From Antedon mediterranea (Eukaryota; Echinodermata; Crinoidea; Comatulida; Antedonidae): a DNA stretch of 64,000 bases. The stretch is from assembly GCF_964355755.1 (NCBI RefSeq), contig NC_092675.1, positions 3,194,312-3,258,311 on the forward strand, read 5' to 3'. The translations under genes and the position numbers were made by a program. The notes under the pieces were generated by a model. It ran no database searches and was not told where the DNA came from. It saw nothing but the letters and a program-made list of their open reading frames with translations. How positions within the stretch are numbered: the stretch's first letter is position 1; each line of letters opens with the position of its first letter. This document shows, in pieces, positions 24,638 through 36,790 of the stretch.

Positions 24638-27600
24638 AAAATGAGAATGGTTAACGCTCACCGTTTTATATTCACATGGATCGGGCCTGTAATAAACGAT
24701 GACTACGTACAGCGTCATACCCAGCGTGCAATTCACAAGTTTATTGATACATGCCTATCGGAAAAACTGCCATTTAAACGCTTACTTACGCTATACTAAT
24801 CCATCATATTATGAAAAAATAATATGTAGGCCTAACCTTGGTGGGGTCTTTGCTTTTAATGACATGTGAATAGAAATGTGACAGATGTAATTGTTATAGG
24901 GACATAGGCCTACCTGTACCACCAAATAATAAGGAAGAGCTGAAGCACCCACCTTCAAAAACTGGGTTCAGAGTTGAGACACATAACAACCTCTAGAAAA
25001 ATATTAAATAAGGAAATTGACAGTCACTAGTTCCCTCATTGCCCAAAATATTAATCGGTCGACATAAACACACTCTTTTCTGAACCGGGAACTGCTTTAT
25101 CATCTCGCAAAGAAACATATGTGAAACAGATTGAATACGGTAAATAGATGACGTTACTTTATATCGAGTATTCTATTATCGACTTCTGTAGGTCCATTAG
25201 TTTGTAAACGATTTGTAGCTATTAAAATAGAGTGTGGCGCTTGTTGTAAAACATGCTAGGCCTAGCTATTAAGCAAGTGGATTTGTGTTGGTATTTTGTT
25301 GTATGGTGAACATGAATAATGGTCGCATATACGTTGAAAGAAGACCACGGCCAGGTAAAGCAAATTAAATGTATATACATTTTCGGAAAGATGACAAGCA
25401 GGTGTGCGATGGCTTTTTCTGGAAATGTGTACCTTGTTCGAAGAGAATAAATTAACAGTGCCTGTCACAGAAGTAGGTGGCTTAATGTAATGGAGCAAGT
25501 TGGTGAATTATTGTACGAATAACCCGATCAGTAGAATAACAATAAACTGAATAAAATAATAATTAATAATGATGCTTTTGTTGAAGATTTTATTGTTTTT
25601 ATAATAATGATGGCATGATGATGATAATGACATGATGATGATGATCACTTACGCCTGATTAAATTTAATTAAATACATGAGTATATAAATAATCAAATAC
25701 AAACAATCAAATATTTTATATGTATTATATAAAAAAAATACATTAATTTGTTCCTATGGCACGGAGTCTATTTCCTTAAACAAAAGATCATATTATAGTT
25801 GGTGAATATAGGCCTAAGGAAACAATTAACGACATTAAAATGTAATAAAATGACATTTGTACACTTCAAATCGGTTTTGGAACGGATTCCTGTTTTCTTT
25901 ACAAAAAGTAAAATGGAATTTGGGTATAATTAGAAAAAGGTTGAGGTTGATGTTAATGAAAGTTAGAAGGCCTGACATAGTCAGAATGGTACTGGTAATG
26001 ATATAACGATTGGCCATGCAGCATAAATTATCATCATCATTTTTAACACATAATTATTGATATTATAAACTTCAACATTTTGTGATAAAAATACATCAAA
26101 GAAAACGAAAGAAAGCCCGCCTTAGTTTCTTCTTTCCTAATATAGGAATTACAAAGTACCGAGCCAAACAAATTATATACAATATTGCACAGACTAGTAG
26201 AAAAGTAAAGCTAGTAAAATCCTACAGATATAGTCGTTATTTTTTGTTATTAACAGGAAAATCTGTTTATTATGATACAATTTGAAAGTTTTTATCAATA
26301 TAATTATTCTACAATCAATATAGATGTCCTAAACGAACTGCAAGCGTCAGTAAATGCTAGCCATTTAATGCCAAATCTCTAGCTTTAAGCGGTAAATTAT
26401 TCTCTGTTGATCTTTGATTATAAATTGCCTTGCTCTCATCATCAACAACATTTTGTAAAATCGAGATTTCCGTAAGAAAATTAACAATAATGGGAAGACT
26501 TTTGTCCTGAAGTTTATTTTATTGATCAAGCTGCTATTAGTATGGAGTCTTTGGGACGAGCGCCGGAGATATTTAATCGCACCGATTCAGTTTGTTATCT
26601 AATTTCTATGTTCATTTAAACACTTCTTTATCAACGCGTTTTTCGTTGGATTTCTTATTTCGTATCATTTCGTCAATTTGTGTACGGGTTCAACCTGATG
26701 TCAAATATATATCACATTATAGCAATATTATCGCAAGTTAAAAGATAGATCAATGCACCAAGTATCATCACCTAAAGGGTGTGGCCATATTTAAAGGGTG
26801 TGACAATGTTTGAGGAATAACCAGTATAAGAATTCAACCCAATATTTTATAATTTAAAAAGAAAAACAAGATTATTATACGGATTTTTCTGATCTTTGAA
26901 CAAAAAGACTTTCAATTCTTGAGTCACAACATTGCCAAAATATTTTAAAGAAAATAGTATCTATATTTTTTTTTTAACTGATACGAATAACAAGACAAAT
27001 CTTACCTTTTTTGGTACTACTTCTTTGGTAATACATTGAGTCGCCTATCGTCGAGATCGCATGCTTTCCATTGCCTGTTAAAGTAGATAAAATTGTGTTC
27101 TTCAAATAAAATGAGTTATAATTATAAATACAATGTAACTCTTATTCGAGACCCAGAAGTGTACCAGTAATAGGGGTGTCTCCTGAATAGGGTTTGGCCG
27201 CAGTGTTAACAAATTGATTGTCCCTTATTTCGTTTCAAAGCAAAGTGTCCCTTTAATAATTGTGCACTCTCTTGTGGGGTGTCCCAAAGGAGAGTTTCTA
27301 TTGTGGAATATTGAAATAAAATAATTAAAAACAGTACTTAAATCCGCTTAATTAAAGGAGTAAACTATTTACTTCATTTTGCTAATTCTTCTTTATGCTA
27401 ATTAGTTCAAATTACAAGCCTCATCAACAAATTCTACATTGTCTAAATGATGTTGGCGATAAAGACAACCAACATTTGTTAATAAAATTATTAAATATAC
27501 AACAGTAGGTAAAATGTTTATATTGATAGCTCTTGTTTACACTTTGTTGGTCACTTTTACTTAAGGAAACCAATATGAACTGCGTGTGTTTGACGACACG

Positions 27601-29316
27601 GACACCAAACGTCAATTAAGCGAAGCAACGTTTACAAACGTACATGTAATGAAATAGGGTTGTTTGAAAAAATACAATTTACTGATATATCTTATTGGTG
27701 AAAATGATCGACTCCACTAATATTGGTCTAACAAAGTCGATGAACGAATAAACAAACGTACCTGGAATGCATTAGCAATCGGTAAATGATCGAGGAGACC
27801 GACAAATGTGTTTTAACTCGTGTAACGAGAGAACTTCAATAAAAAAGGTAGTGCTTACAAATACTAACTCGTCTATCATAATAGATAATTAATTTAGGAA
27901 AACTACTATGTGGCGTCACCATGTTTCTATATGTAATTAATGTAACAAGTAGTATGACTATACACATTGTTTTTATTCCTAATTATTCGTTGCTCATTTC
28001 GCTTGTATAAACACATGTTCATGACATTTAAGCATTTATCCGAGATTAGCCAAAGATATTGTATTTTGCTTGTTTCATTACTAGTAAACATAGCGTATTA
28101 CATTTACAGCCTTGGTCTATAATTAGCGTGTGTTTACAGCTACGCTCATCTAGACTAATATAGTTTTATGAACTTCCATGTTCAATATGCCACTCCCATC
28201 AGAGCTGTGATGAGTCACAGCGCCCCCATCGTAAATAATCTTTTGTATGCACTATGTCACCGTTTACCTACAAAGTTCACTAGCTGGAAATTTCTTTTTA
28301 TAAATAAATGATTATTATGAATTATATAATCCTTTATCAATATGTTATCTTCAAACTAAAACACGTCATACGGCTCATCAGGAATACCACAAGCATAATA
28401 AACCCTTACATTTAGGCCTGTAATAGGCCTAACTGATCATACATTAATTAACATATACATGTGGCAGATTTTTGTAAAATTTATTATTATTATTATTATC
28501 ATTATTATTCGGAGAATACTTACAATACCGGTACTAAACACAGGCTCATTATAAATCATATGCCTATTATAAACGTAACTCTACTATTAATTTCACTCAG
28601 TTGTCTTTTTTCTTTGCTTTAATTTATGGTCTAAGTGTTTTTATTGCCTATTGTTGTATCAATTGGTCCAATTAATTAACAATAGTTAATTATAATATAG
28701 AAGTACAAAAAGAGTCAAAAGAAACGTAACACCCGTGTATTCGCCATACTTGACACCAACGCGCGCGTTTAAGTTCACGTCACGCCGAATTCGACGTATA
28801 TGATCTTTCCCTCTCTGGAATAGCTTCACTCTACAAGTTTCTCAAGTGTCTTGTGACCGCTATCGCGAAGTATTAAATACAAGAAACATGATATATACAT
28901 TATGAGTAATTAGTGATGATCCACTATTCGAAATGTCTATACGTGTGTTGATATATAGCATCAATTCCTGATATTATTAATATTATTATAATCTCTGTGG
29001 ACTTTTGTCTTTCCGAGGAAGAACACAAAGCAATGAAATTAAATACACTTCTAGAAGTAAAACCTTGAACCTGCCTATTTGCCATACATCTATATCATCA
29101 CACACATTCATTAAAAATGCACTGTCTACTCTCTTAAGTCCAAAATATATTGATAAATTAATACACATTATTTGTTTATAATATCAAAGAATATTATATA
29201 GGCGTAAGTTATCAAATTTCATTTTTAAAACCAGGTCGAAAAAAGTTATTGTTTATTTACAGTGTTATATTATGTTACAGATATATTCATGTCCTTATCA
29301 AACTTTATGTGACAAC
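24638..29316. other. intergenic DNA, no gene recognised
   Basis: AT-rich. It includes an ATG/GAT-rich run at 25608-25645, TAGGCCTA octamers (about 24828, 24905, 25257, 25808, 28424), a (TTA)n run near 28480-28508, and at about 27165-27300 a stretch with GGGGTGTCTCC, GTGTCCC and GGGGTGTCCC that resembles the AGGGGACAC segments at 6818 and 36555 in the other orientation. Short open frames here show no protein family features. Confidence 0.5.
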
Positions 29317-29388
29317 AAAATGTGATGTGCCCGTATATGGACACGATGATGTCATATTACTACCATATTTGAGCATATCACATTTTTA
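29317..29388. mobile_element. 72-bp palindromic repeat, copy 1
   Basis: The left end AATGTGATGTGCCCGTATAT (then GG) is the inverse of the right end CCATATTTGAGCATATCAC (then ATTTTTA), with the spacer ACACGATGATGTCATATTACTA. It aligns along its whole length with 47824-47896. Probably a very short MITE. It directly abuts the LINE-derived sequence that follows, and both are read by one fortuitous open frame. Confidence 0.75.
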
Positions 29389-29762
29389 TCACGATTCATC
29401 GTTTGTTATTTTCCCTAGATTATGGGAGCAACTTCCCAATGAAATTAAACAATGTGCTACAATTTCAGACTTTAAAGCCCAACTCATCAAACATTTGATC
29501 TCAAAATATTAAGTTGTAATTTTTTATATTGTTTATTCAATGCAGCTTATTTTTAATTGGTGTATCTCATTATAACTTTGTTTTGTTTTTACTTAATTTG
29601 TGCTACTTAGTTTGGTTATTTTTGTATTTTATAAGTAATGATGGAGTAAGACCAGTTTTCTGTTTGGGCTCATGCCTATTACATGCTCCTGGCAAGATGA
29701 ATTGTGAAATGTACTTTTATGAACTTTTGCCGAATAAATATTATTATTATTATTATTATTGT
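29389..29762 (+). mobile_element. 3' end of a LINE (non-LTR retrotransposon), truncated
   Basis: The frame ends with FPRLWEQLPNEIKQCATISD, a short FKAQL segment and a stop at 29510-29512. An R-L-W-x-x-L-P motif followed by F-K-x-x-L is typical of the C-terminus of the reverse transcriptase ORF in several LINE clades (CR1, L2 and Jockey-like). The 3' UTR runs to AATAAA at 29733-29738 and a (TTA)n tail at 29739-29761, also typical. Only the last 40 or so codons remain, so it is a 5'-truncated dead copy. The clade cannot be fixed from this length. Confidence 0.75.
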
Positions 29763-30999
29763 TGTCAAACTTTGATAGCGTAGACAGAGCTTTATAGATT
29801 TAATACCAAATTGAGTTGAGTTCATAAGGCTTTTTTATTTATACTTTTAAAGATCATATTCATTTTTGATAATTTACAAATTATAACAATAAAACATAAT
29901 ATAATAATAATAATAATAATAATAATACAAATTACAAACAATAACAAAAAACTGTTATTACTTAGTTAGCCGATGTATCAACATGTTTTTCAATATCAAA
30001 AACAGTGATAGAAAAACACAATGACTGGACTAAACTAATAAATCATACTCCACAAGTCTCCACCATTCCATATTTATTTTGAAATCGTTAATCCATAAAT
30101 GTATTCCTAAATCCATTTTACTAATAATTAAATTACAAGACTAATTATTATCTTATTGTCATAAAAAAATTAATGTAATGATTATAATACAAAACGTTTC
30201 TCAGGCAACGATAAACGTTTATATGCGTGTTTGTCCAATCATTTTAATTACAGCGCGGTGTTTGTCGCTAAGTTTTTTAACCGTTATTATCAGAATAATA
30301 GACACTAAGGGGTGTGCTTAGGAAAATGATTCGTCCCAGAGGTCTCCCTTTTGTCAGCTAACTTTCGCTGATCCAATCGGTTCATATCCCGAGTTTGTAT
30401 TCAAGTGTTTATTGTTTATACAATACGTGTCGAATTAACAAGATCACTGGTTGCCACTGCGGCACAATGTATAATCGCTCCGCCCATTTACTATTTGATT
30501 GACTTGTTCAGTGAGGTAATACCCAGCAGGAAAAAGGTAACCATAATGCACTTCAATAGCAGATATAGTTGGAGATTCTGTTATGCGAACAGTGTTTAGA
30601 CGGGGACTCCCACACTGAATACTTCTCCTCATGCAAGCAAGAACTTTGAAAGTTTAAAACTGATGTGTTTTTTTTAAACTTTGAATTTTTGTCTGCGAAA
30701 GAGACGCACACAGTAACTATTGGACCACCAGCAGCAGCATAGAAAAAGTTTCTAACCAACACCTGGTCGGCCATAGCACTTTGATTCTATCAACCACATA
30801 AAGGTGACTTGTGTTTAGATTGATGGGAGACTTGTCAAGTTGTGTCAACATTTTGACTAGCCAAACTAACATATATTCCTGAGAAGTGGACGTGGTGTAA
30901 GAACCTTTTGGCCTTTCTGTTTTCCTGGCGAGTTTAAGAGACCGGTTAGGTCAAAATAATCATTACAATAGCACCTGACTCAGCAGCGATCGGACAACA
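29763..30999. other. FoxB upstream region
   Basis: It contains a (TAA)n run at 29900-29928 and then about 1 kb with no coding frame. The 5' UTR and promoter of FoxB should lie here or further upstream. I see no convincing TATA box in the last 100 bases; a weak TATATT stretch lies near 30871. The last 60 bases before the ATG are of balanced composition. An in-frame TGA at 30976-30978 closes the frame 24 bases before the start codon. Confidence 0.5.
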
Positions 31000-31983
31000 A
31001 TGCCACGACCCGGCAGAAACACATACAGCGATGCCAAACCTCCGTATTCCTACATCTCCTTGACGGCTATGGCGATCCAGGCATCCGGGGAGAAAATGCT
31101 TCCCCTCAGTGAAATCTACAAATTTATCATGGACCGTTTTCCGTTCTATCGGAAAAATACCCAACGCTGGCAAAACTCGCTTCGACATAACCTATCGTTT
31201 AATGACTGCTTCATAAAGATTCCCAGGCGACCCGACAGGCCTGGAAAGGGCAGCTACTGGGCATTACATCCTATGTGTGGTGAGATGTTTGAAAATGGTA
31301 GTTTTCTTCGACGAAGGAAGCGTTTCAAATCACCGAATATTCCAACAATAGATGAAAACATGCAGATAAAGCACATCGATTCTGCCAAGTTTTTTCAAGA
31401 TCAGGCAAAAATTGTAACAACTTTTCCGCCAAGTAGAAGCGCAGTAGCTCACTATCTGCCGGCCCAACACCGACAATTATCAGTATCGCACAGTATTCAC
31501 TCAACATCGCCAACGTCACCTACAGTAACTCCAACACAGCAAAAGAAATCATTTTCTATAGAGAACATTATTTCAACAGATAGCAAACCCCAGCCGATTC
31601 TTACCCCTCAAATTATCGTGCAACGGCCTCCGTTTGATATAGGACCCTTAGCTTCGGACGCTATGCACTCACCGTGGACGCCGTCATTGTGCGCCACGAG
31701 TCGCTGTAGCCTACCAGGCCAAATGTGCACAGACTGTACCGGACATTGTGGAATGTTTCATGCGGGGTATATGGCACATCCACCGACATTACCACTATCA
31801 TTTAAACCACAAATGCACGGCCTAGCCTTTCCGATGCAAATTCCAAGAACTTTGTTACAGCACGCGGCACATCTCAACCATCAACCTTCTTCAAAACTTA
31901 TCGAAGGGTTTCTACACGCAGAAAAACGACTTAGTCCCAAAATATCGGAAATAGACTCACCGAACTCTGTAATAAAAGCTTGA
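31000..31983 (+). CDS. foxb: forkhead box B transcription factor (FoxB), single exon
   Basis: A 327-residue nuclear DNA-binding regulator. It opens [20 protein letters not shown], the characteristic FoxB N-terminus, and the forkhead winged-helix domain spans about residues 12-109. Recognition helix 3 ([19 protein letters not shown], 53-71) is intact, including N59, R62 and H63, which contact DNA in forkhead proteins. A basic wing follows (FLRRRKRFK, 102-110). FSIENII at 185-191 is an EH1-like motif, which in FoxB and other Fox proteins recruits Groucho/TLE co-repressors. The tail is S/T/P-rich and has five cysteines at 231, 236, 243, 246 and 250. The start is supported by context ACAACAATG and an in-frame stop 24 bases upstream. 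FoxB genes are typically intronless and about 300-400 residues long, as here. In other animals FoxB acts in neural and ectodermal patterning; that role here is inferred. No neighbouring gene is visible. Confidence 0.96.
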   Translation: MPRPGRNTYSDAKPPYSYISLTAMAIQASGEKMLPLSEIYKFIMDRFPFYRKNTQRWQNSLRHNLSFNDCFIKIPRRPDRPGKGSYWALHPMCGEMFENGSFLRRRKRFKSPNIPTIDENMQIKHIDSAKFFQDQAKIVTTFPPSRSAVAHYLPAQHRQLSVSHSIHSTSPTSPTVTPTQQKKSFSIENIISTDSKPQPILTPQIIVQRPPFDIGPLASDAMHSPWTPSLCATSRCSLPGQMCTDCTGHCGMFHAGYMAHPPTLPLSFKPQMHGLAFPMQIPRTLLQHAAHLNHQPSSKLIEGFLHAEKRLSPKISEIDSPNSVIKA

Positions 31984-32335
31984 AAATATGTTTCGTAACC
32001 TAAAAGACAATTATGACACTTTTTGCCAATATGAAAGAAACTAGTTGACTGTCTATTATATTATATGTTTATTTAGAAATATTGAGGATTGGTCGAAGTA
32101 GGCCCAAGTTTTTTGTGGAAAGTGATGGTTGGATTTGTATCCGTGCTAGGTATGTAAGCCTAATTATTTTATATTACAAGTTACTAAGTTGCTACAAAAG
32201 CTAATTATTTTAATATTAGCACATAGCAGTAAAACATACACTTATTGAATGTGTCGTTCTTCCTATACGATTTATAAGTAAGTCTATATTAATCAGAAAA
32301 CATATATCTGTTTTTTGATTAATTTCTTGTATACA

Positions 32336-32341
32336 AATAAA
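32336..32341 (+). terminator. AATAAA, possible proximal FoxB poly(A) signal
   Basis: Canonical hexamer 353 bases after the FoxB stop. No clear GT-rich element follows within 40 bases, so it may be weak. Confidence 0.3.
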
Positions 32342-33364
32342 ATAGGCCCTAACGTACTAGAGATTAGAAACGAATATATCAATTTATGAAGTAAATCGTA
32401 ATCATGTTGATAAGTATGCGTTTTTAAATTTGTCTTTAATTATACTATAGCAACTTTAATTGATTACACTAGGTGTAATGAAGGATAAAGATACAAAGTA
32501 TTGAATAACTGTTGTTACGACGAATGCCCGAAGCATAATGTATTTTGTTTAAAATCATTGAATATTGGTAAAGAATTTATAACTGGCCTTGAAACTAACA
32601 AAAGCAAAAAATACTTAGTAATTTACAAACACTATCTATTTATCAGGTTATTATTATTAGAGTAAATCTTATAAAGTAAATCTTTAGAGAAAATCTGAAG
32701 ATCAGTATATACATAGGCCTACATATTTTTAGTACTTGGTACAACTGATTCAATTGGAACTTTCGTTGGGGCATGCGGTGTCTAATGTAACACATTTGTT
32801 TTAGCACTGTTCCGAATTCATGTTATTAATGTTCGTAGAACTACATACAGTATTGTGTACATGTAGCCTACCATACGGTACTTAATAGTAAACATTGACG
32901 AACTACTGAAATCTAACATTACCTATGAACATTTGTATTTAGTAAATAACATTTTTAAACAATTCATTACGTATTTTTAATCTACTGTTTATTCCTTATG
33001 TGCAATCAAAATGTAATGTCGTTGTTTCGTAGAATTATTTCTGCTATTTTCTGTTTTTTATTTATTATTTTCAATTATGTTTTTGAATTATCAATTTTAC
33101 AATTGCTAATTGTATCATTGTTTTTAATGAATATTTACCACCGATTGTTAGAGTAAATTATTATCGTTACAGAAGCAAAAATTAAGATTAAAAACCGTAA
33201 ACTAATTAATTAATGTACAATTTATAGTTAAATTTGTGTTTATTATTTTCAATCTTTGTTGTAAACATTATGATACTCTTTAAGTTGCTTCTTCGCCAAC
33301 AATTGTTGATATAGTGTAAATTGGTCAATTAGAGTAAGGAAATTGATGTTGTAAATGTAAGATC

Positions 33365-33370
33365 AATAAA
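33365..33370 (+). terminator. AATAAA, possible distal FoxB poly(A) signal
   Basis: Canonical hexamer in ATCAATAAATGTG, followed by a T/G-rich stretch at about 33396-33430, a better poly(A) site context than the proximal hexamer. Confidence 0.35.
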
Positions 33371-33808
33371 TGTGTATAAATGATAATGATACGTCAATCT
33401 TGTAGCAGTTTGTACTTTGCATTATGTTGTATTATTAATGGGCGTGACAATCTGGATAAATTTAATACGGGACTCCTTCGGATCAAACTTCTGCATTGAA
33501 ACTCTGTCGTTACACTTATAACTTTTACGATATGCTATGCGGCAAACAAACAGTTTTCGGCTGTAATTACCGTGGCAGACTATCATCGTTTCTGACAGTT
33601 GTAGGCCTACAGTATAATCAGAAATTTGGTATTGTACTCTACTCACAGAGTACATTATTCAGTACATATTGATTATCAGTATTTTCATTTGAATGATACA
33701 AGATTTCAATTTTAAAAAAAGGAAATATCGATGAATTAGTGTTTGATATTATCATGCGTCAATGAACATTAGAAATAATGCCCAATAGTCACAAAAGTAT
33801 GCAGGTCT

Positions 33809-34245
33809 GTGAGATTGGTCTAAACACTATGTGATTGGTCTAAACACACATAGTCTAAACACTATGTGATTGGTCTAAAATACACATGGTCTAAACACTA
33901 TGTGATTGGTCTAAACACTATGTGATTGGTCTAAATACACATGGTCTAAACACTATGTGATTGGTCTAAACACACATACATTCCGTTTCAATATTTTTTA
34001 TTGTAATACAAACATTATTAGCTATATGTGCTATTGCTTTTGTACTTTTTATATACCGTAATAAATAATTAAAAAACATGGTCTAGACACTATGTGATTG
34101 GTCTAAACACACATGGTCTAAACACTATGTGATTGGTCTAAACACACATAATCTAAACACTATGTGATTGGTCTAAGAACTATGTGGTTGGTCTAAATGC
34201 ACATGGTCTAAACACTATGTGGTTGGTCTAAGCACTGTGATTGAT
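33809..34245. repeat. interrupted minisatellite, GTGATTGGTCTAAACACTAT units
   Basis: Tandem units of about 20 bp (GTGATTGGTCTAAACACTAT), alternating irregularly with a shorter CACATGGTCTAAACACTAT form. The array has two blocks, 33809-33978 and 34077-34245, separated by 98 bases of unrelated AT-rich sequence that ends in AATAAATAATTAAAAAA. Each unit carries an ATTGG (inverted CCAAT) pentamer. The interruption looks like an insertion or an expansion on both sides of unique sequence. Confidence 0.9.
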
Positions 34246-36540
34246 GACAAAACACAACGAGATAAATAAACTCCGTGTAGGCCTAAATAGATATTTTTTA
34301 AATAATTTTCAGAGCTTATCAGTCACGTTTCATGTTTTATAAAATATTTTGACAGGATAATGCAATATGCCACAAATAATGTTTTACGTAATCGCATTTT
34401 CTCCACTAAAATGTTTTTATTTATCGCATGATAAATGTGGTTAAAAAGCTATCTTTGTAAATAAATATGTCATGATTATAAATACTTGGTTTCGCGACTC
34501 CGAAATAATATCATAACATTTTTTGTAATCATTCTATATCGGATACAAACTATTTCACTCCTGTAGGTCCAAAATTCGTTATTATCTTTAGCTCATAGAT
34601 GGGTCACGTTTAGATATTACACCTTATCGTTGAAAGTTTATCAAGGTAATTTGAAATGCATCATGTCTTTGCATTTGACGTACGGCAGAGCATATAGGCT
34701 AGGCTACATAAACGGACTTCAATTGAACTCCACAGCTGGTCCCGCCAGGATTCCATGCGTTTATGTATCTTTTCAATCAGTGGCTGTCTGAATTAGTTTC
34801 TTCTAAAGCAAGTTGTGAAAATTGAACGAAAACAAGACCAATCCGACGACGCGACGACGGAATTTGAAAACCGACAAAGTTTACCAGCGGCTTGTAGGTA
34901 AATAACATTCTGTTATCAGTAAACGGTTACTTTAAACTCAATTATAACTCTTTACAAATGTTCAATGTAATAACTATATTATTTATTTATTTATAATTAC
35001 AAAAAGGATCTAAAGTTACACTAACACTAGTGTTCTGTGATATAATTATCCTTGTTAAATCAACAGTATCGTTTAAATTACGGTACCGTATAATTATAAG
35101 CGGTTAATTAATTAGAAAATGGAATATTTCTTATTATTAATCATATTCCTATAACTTTTGTTTCTATGTCTCTTCTTGATGGTGAAGCTTCAATAATATT
35201 ATAAATGAGCAAACAAATAAAATTACGGATAATTAAATCGAAAAACCAATTAGTTCTGTAATTAAAATGATAATTCTGTTTACATTTTTACCGATACAAT
35301 TAATTATTGCGATTTTTAGGCTTGTATCTTAATAATATGTTATGACTTAATATTTAACGTTAGATACTATCGTGTTACTGTTTAATATTAGATGATTAAA
35401 TCTCGTGTGTACAATGAGAGGCCATACAAAATATATTAACGTTTCAGTAGCTGAATATCTTTCATATTTGTTATTTAAAATGTGAAGATTTTCAAATAAT
35501 TTAGATAAGATTAATGATTAATATTAATTGTGTTGGTAGGTCTTGTTTGTAGATTGGTCTCAGTGTATAACATGATCATAAGAAGATAATTAATAATATA
35601 AAAGATATAAAGATAATATATTGATATAAACATTTCAACGTCTATGGAAACTTAAAATCCTTTAAATGTGAAGTTAAATTAGTTGCTTTAGTTAAACAAC
35701 GCTCGTAAGATTGTTCAAAAAGATAATGATATATATTTATTTTCAAATCATTAAAATGTTAAGCTAAATCAGAAAATGGGTTCTTAAATGAAGATAGAGA
35801 CATAAAAATATGTTATTCTTAACGATGTTATTTTTAATTTCCTGGTTGAGTGCTTTTCTCTACTGTCCGAAATAAAGGAAATGAATAAAGAATGATATAA
35901 AAGATGATATGATATAGGCCTAAACATTTCAATTTCTATAATATGAAATTTAAAATACCTATTCAAATTATTAATTATTTTGGTGTGAAGACCATCAGTA
36001 CTGTAGAAAAAAGATATGATTTTTTTGTTCAATAAAGATAATTTAATAAATAAACTGTAATGATCTAAGGATTTAAACTTCTAGGACAACTTTTTTTAAA
36101 TGTAAAAAATTCTAATCATTAAATGTTTGGTGTGAAGATAATAAGTTACTTCAGAAAAAAAAAATCATGTTCGTAAGATAAAGACATGAACTCACATTGA
36201 ATAAAGAGCATTCTCATATATTACACGACTCAACATATCAAAGCGCTGACTCAGTCAAAATATTTAACGTCAAAGAAAATAATTATATACACACTTGACA
36301 GTGGAAACTTAACATCATTATTTACAAGAAAGTGTCAAAGGTTTTAACATTTTAATTCTAAGAAAAGCGAGCATATTATTGTGGATTTCAGGTAAATTAC
36401 AAATTTACTAACAAAAATACAACCTAAAATTATTGTTTTATTTTCACAAGCTTGTTCACAAAAGATAAGGAATTACTATTTTGAATATTGTAAGATTCAC
36501 TGAGGCATATGCAAAATCTATATTCGTGTTAACTTTTATG
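34246..36540. other. intergenic DNA, no gene recognised
   Basis: Mostly AT-rich. A more balanced stretch at 34730-34903, with several CGACG motifs, ends in a donor-like CTTGTAG|GTAAATA and could be an untranslated exon; see findings. After 34905 it is very AT-rich to the end of the interval. Confidence 0.5.
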
Positions 36541-36790
36541 TTTAAACATGGGAGAGTTTCTATTAAGGGGACACTTTTGGACCAAAAACTTTTGCTTTGG
36601 TGTTGATGAATCATTGAATTATATAGTATACTGAGCTGTGGGTGCGCAACATTGTTTGTGGAACGAGATCGACTGAATATATAAAAGTATATACACACGA
36701 TTTCATAGACTAAAATAATAATAATAATAATAATAAGATTTTTATAGCGCACATACCACTCCAGAGTGCTCAAGGCGCATACAAGTTTGT
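36541..36790. repeat. composite old repeat: GGGGACAC segment, (TAA)n and AGCGCAC element
   Basis: At 36545-36575 a TTAAGGGGACACTTTTGG segment resembles those near 6818 and 27170. At 36715-36738 a (TAA)n run leads into GATTTTTATAGCGCACATAC and CTCCAGAGTGCTCAAGGCGC. From memory, a TTTATAGCGC ... CTCAAGGCGC module is common among SINE-like or MITE-like repeats in invertebrates. The minus-strand open frame across it is a by-product of these repeats. Confidence 0.55.

Larger units (their letters stand above)
31984..33400 (+). other. probable FoxB 3' UTR
   Basis: AT-rich non-coding sequence after the FoxB stop, with several ATTTA motifs of the kind found in unstable regulatory mRNAs. Two AATAAA hexamers are placed where a transcript could end (32336 and 33365). 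The extent is inferred; without transcript data either site, or both, could be used. Confidence 0.4.

Noticed and set aside
31325-31519. Minus-strand frame inside FoxB, and another at 30946-31188
   Set aside because: Shadows of the FoxB coding strand.
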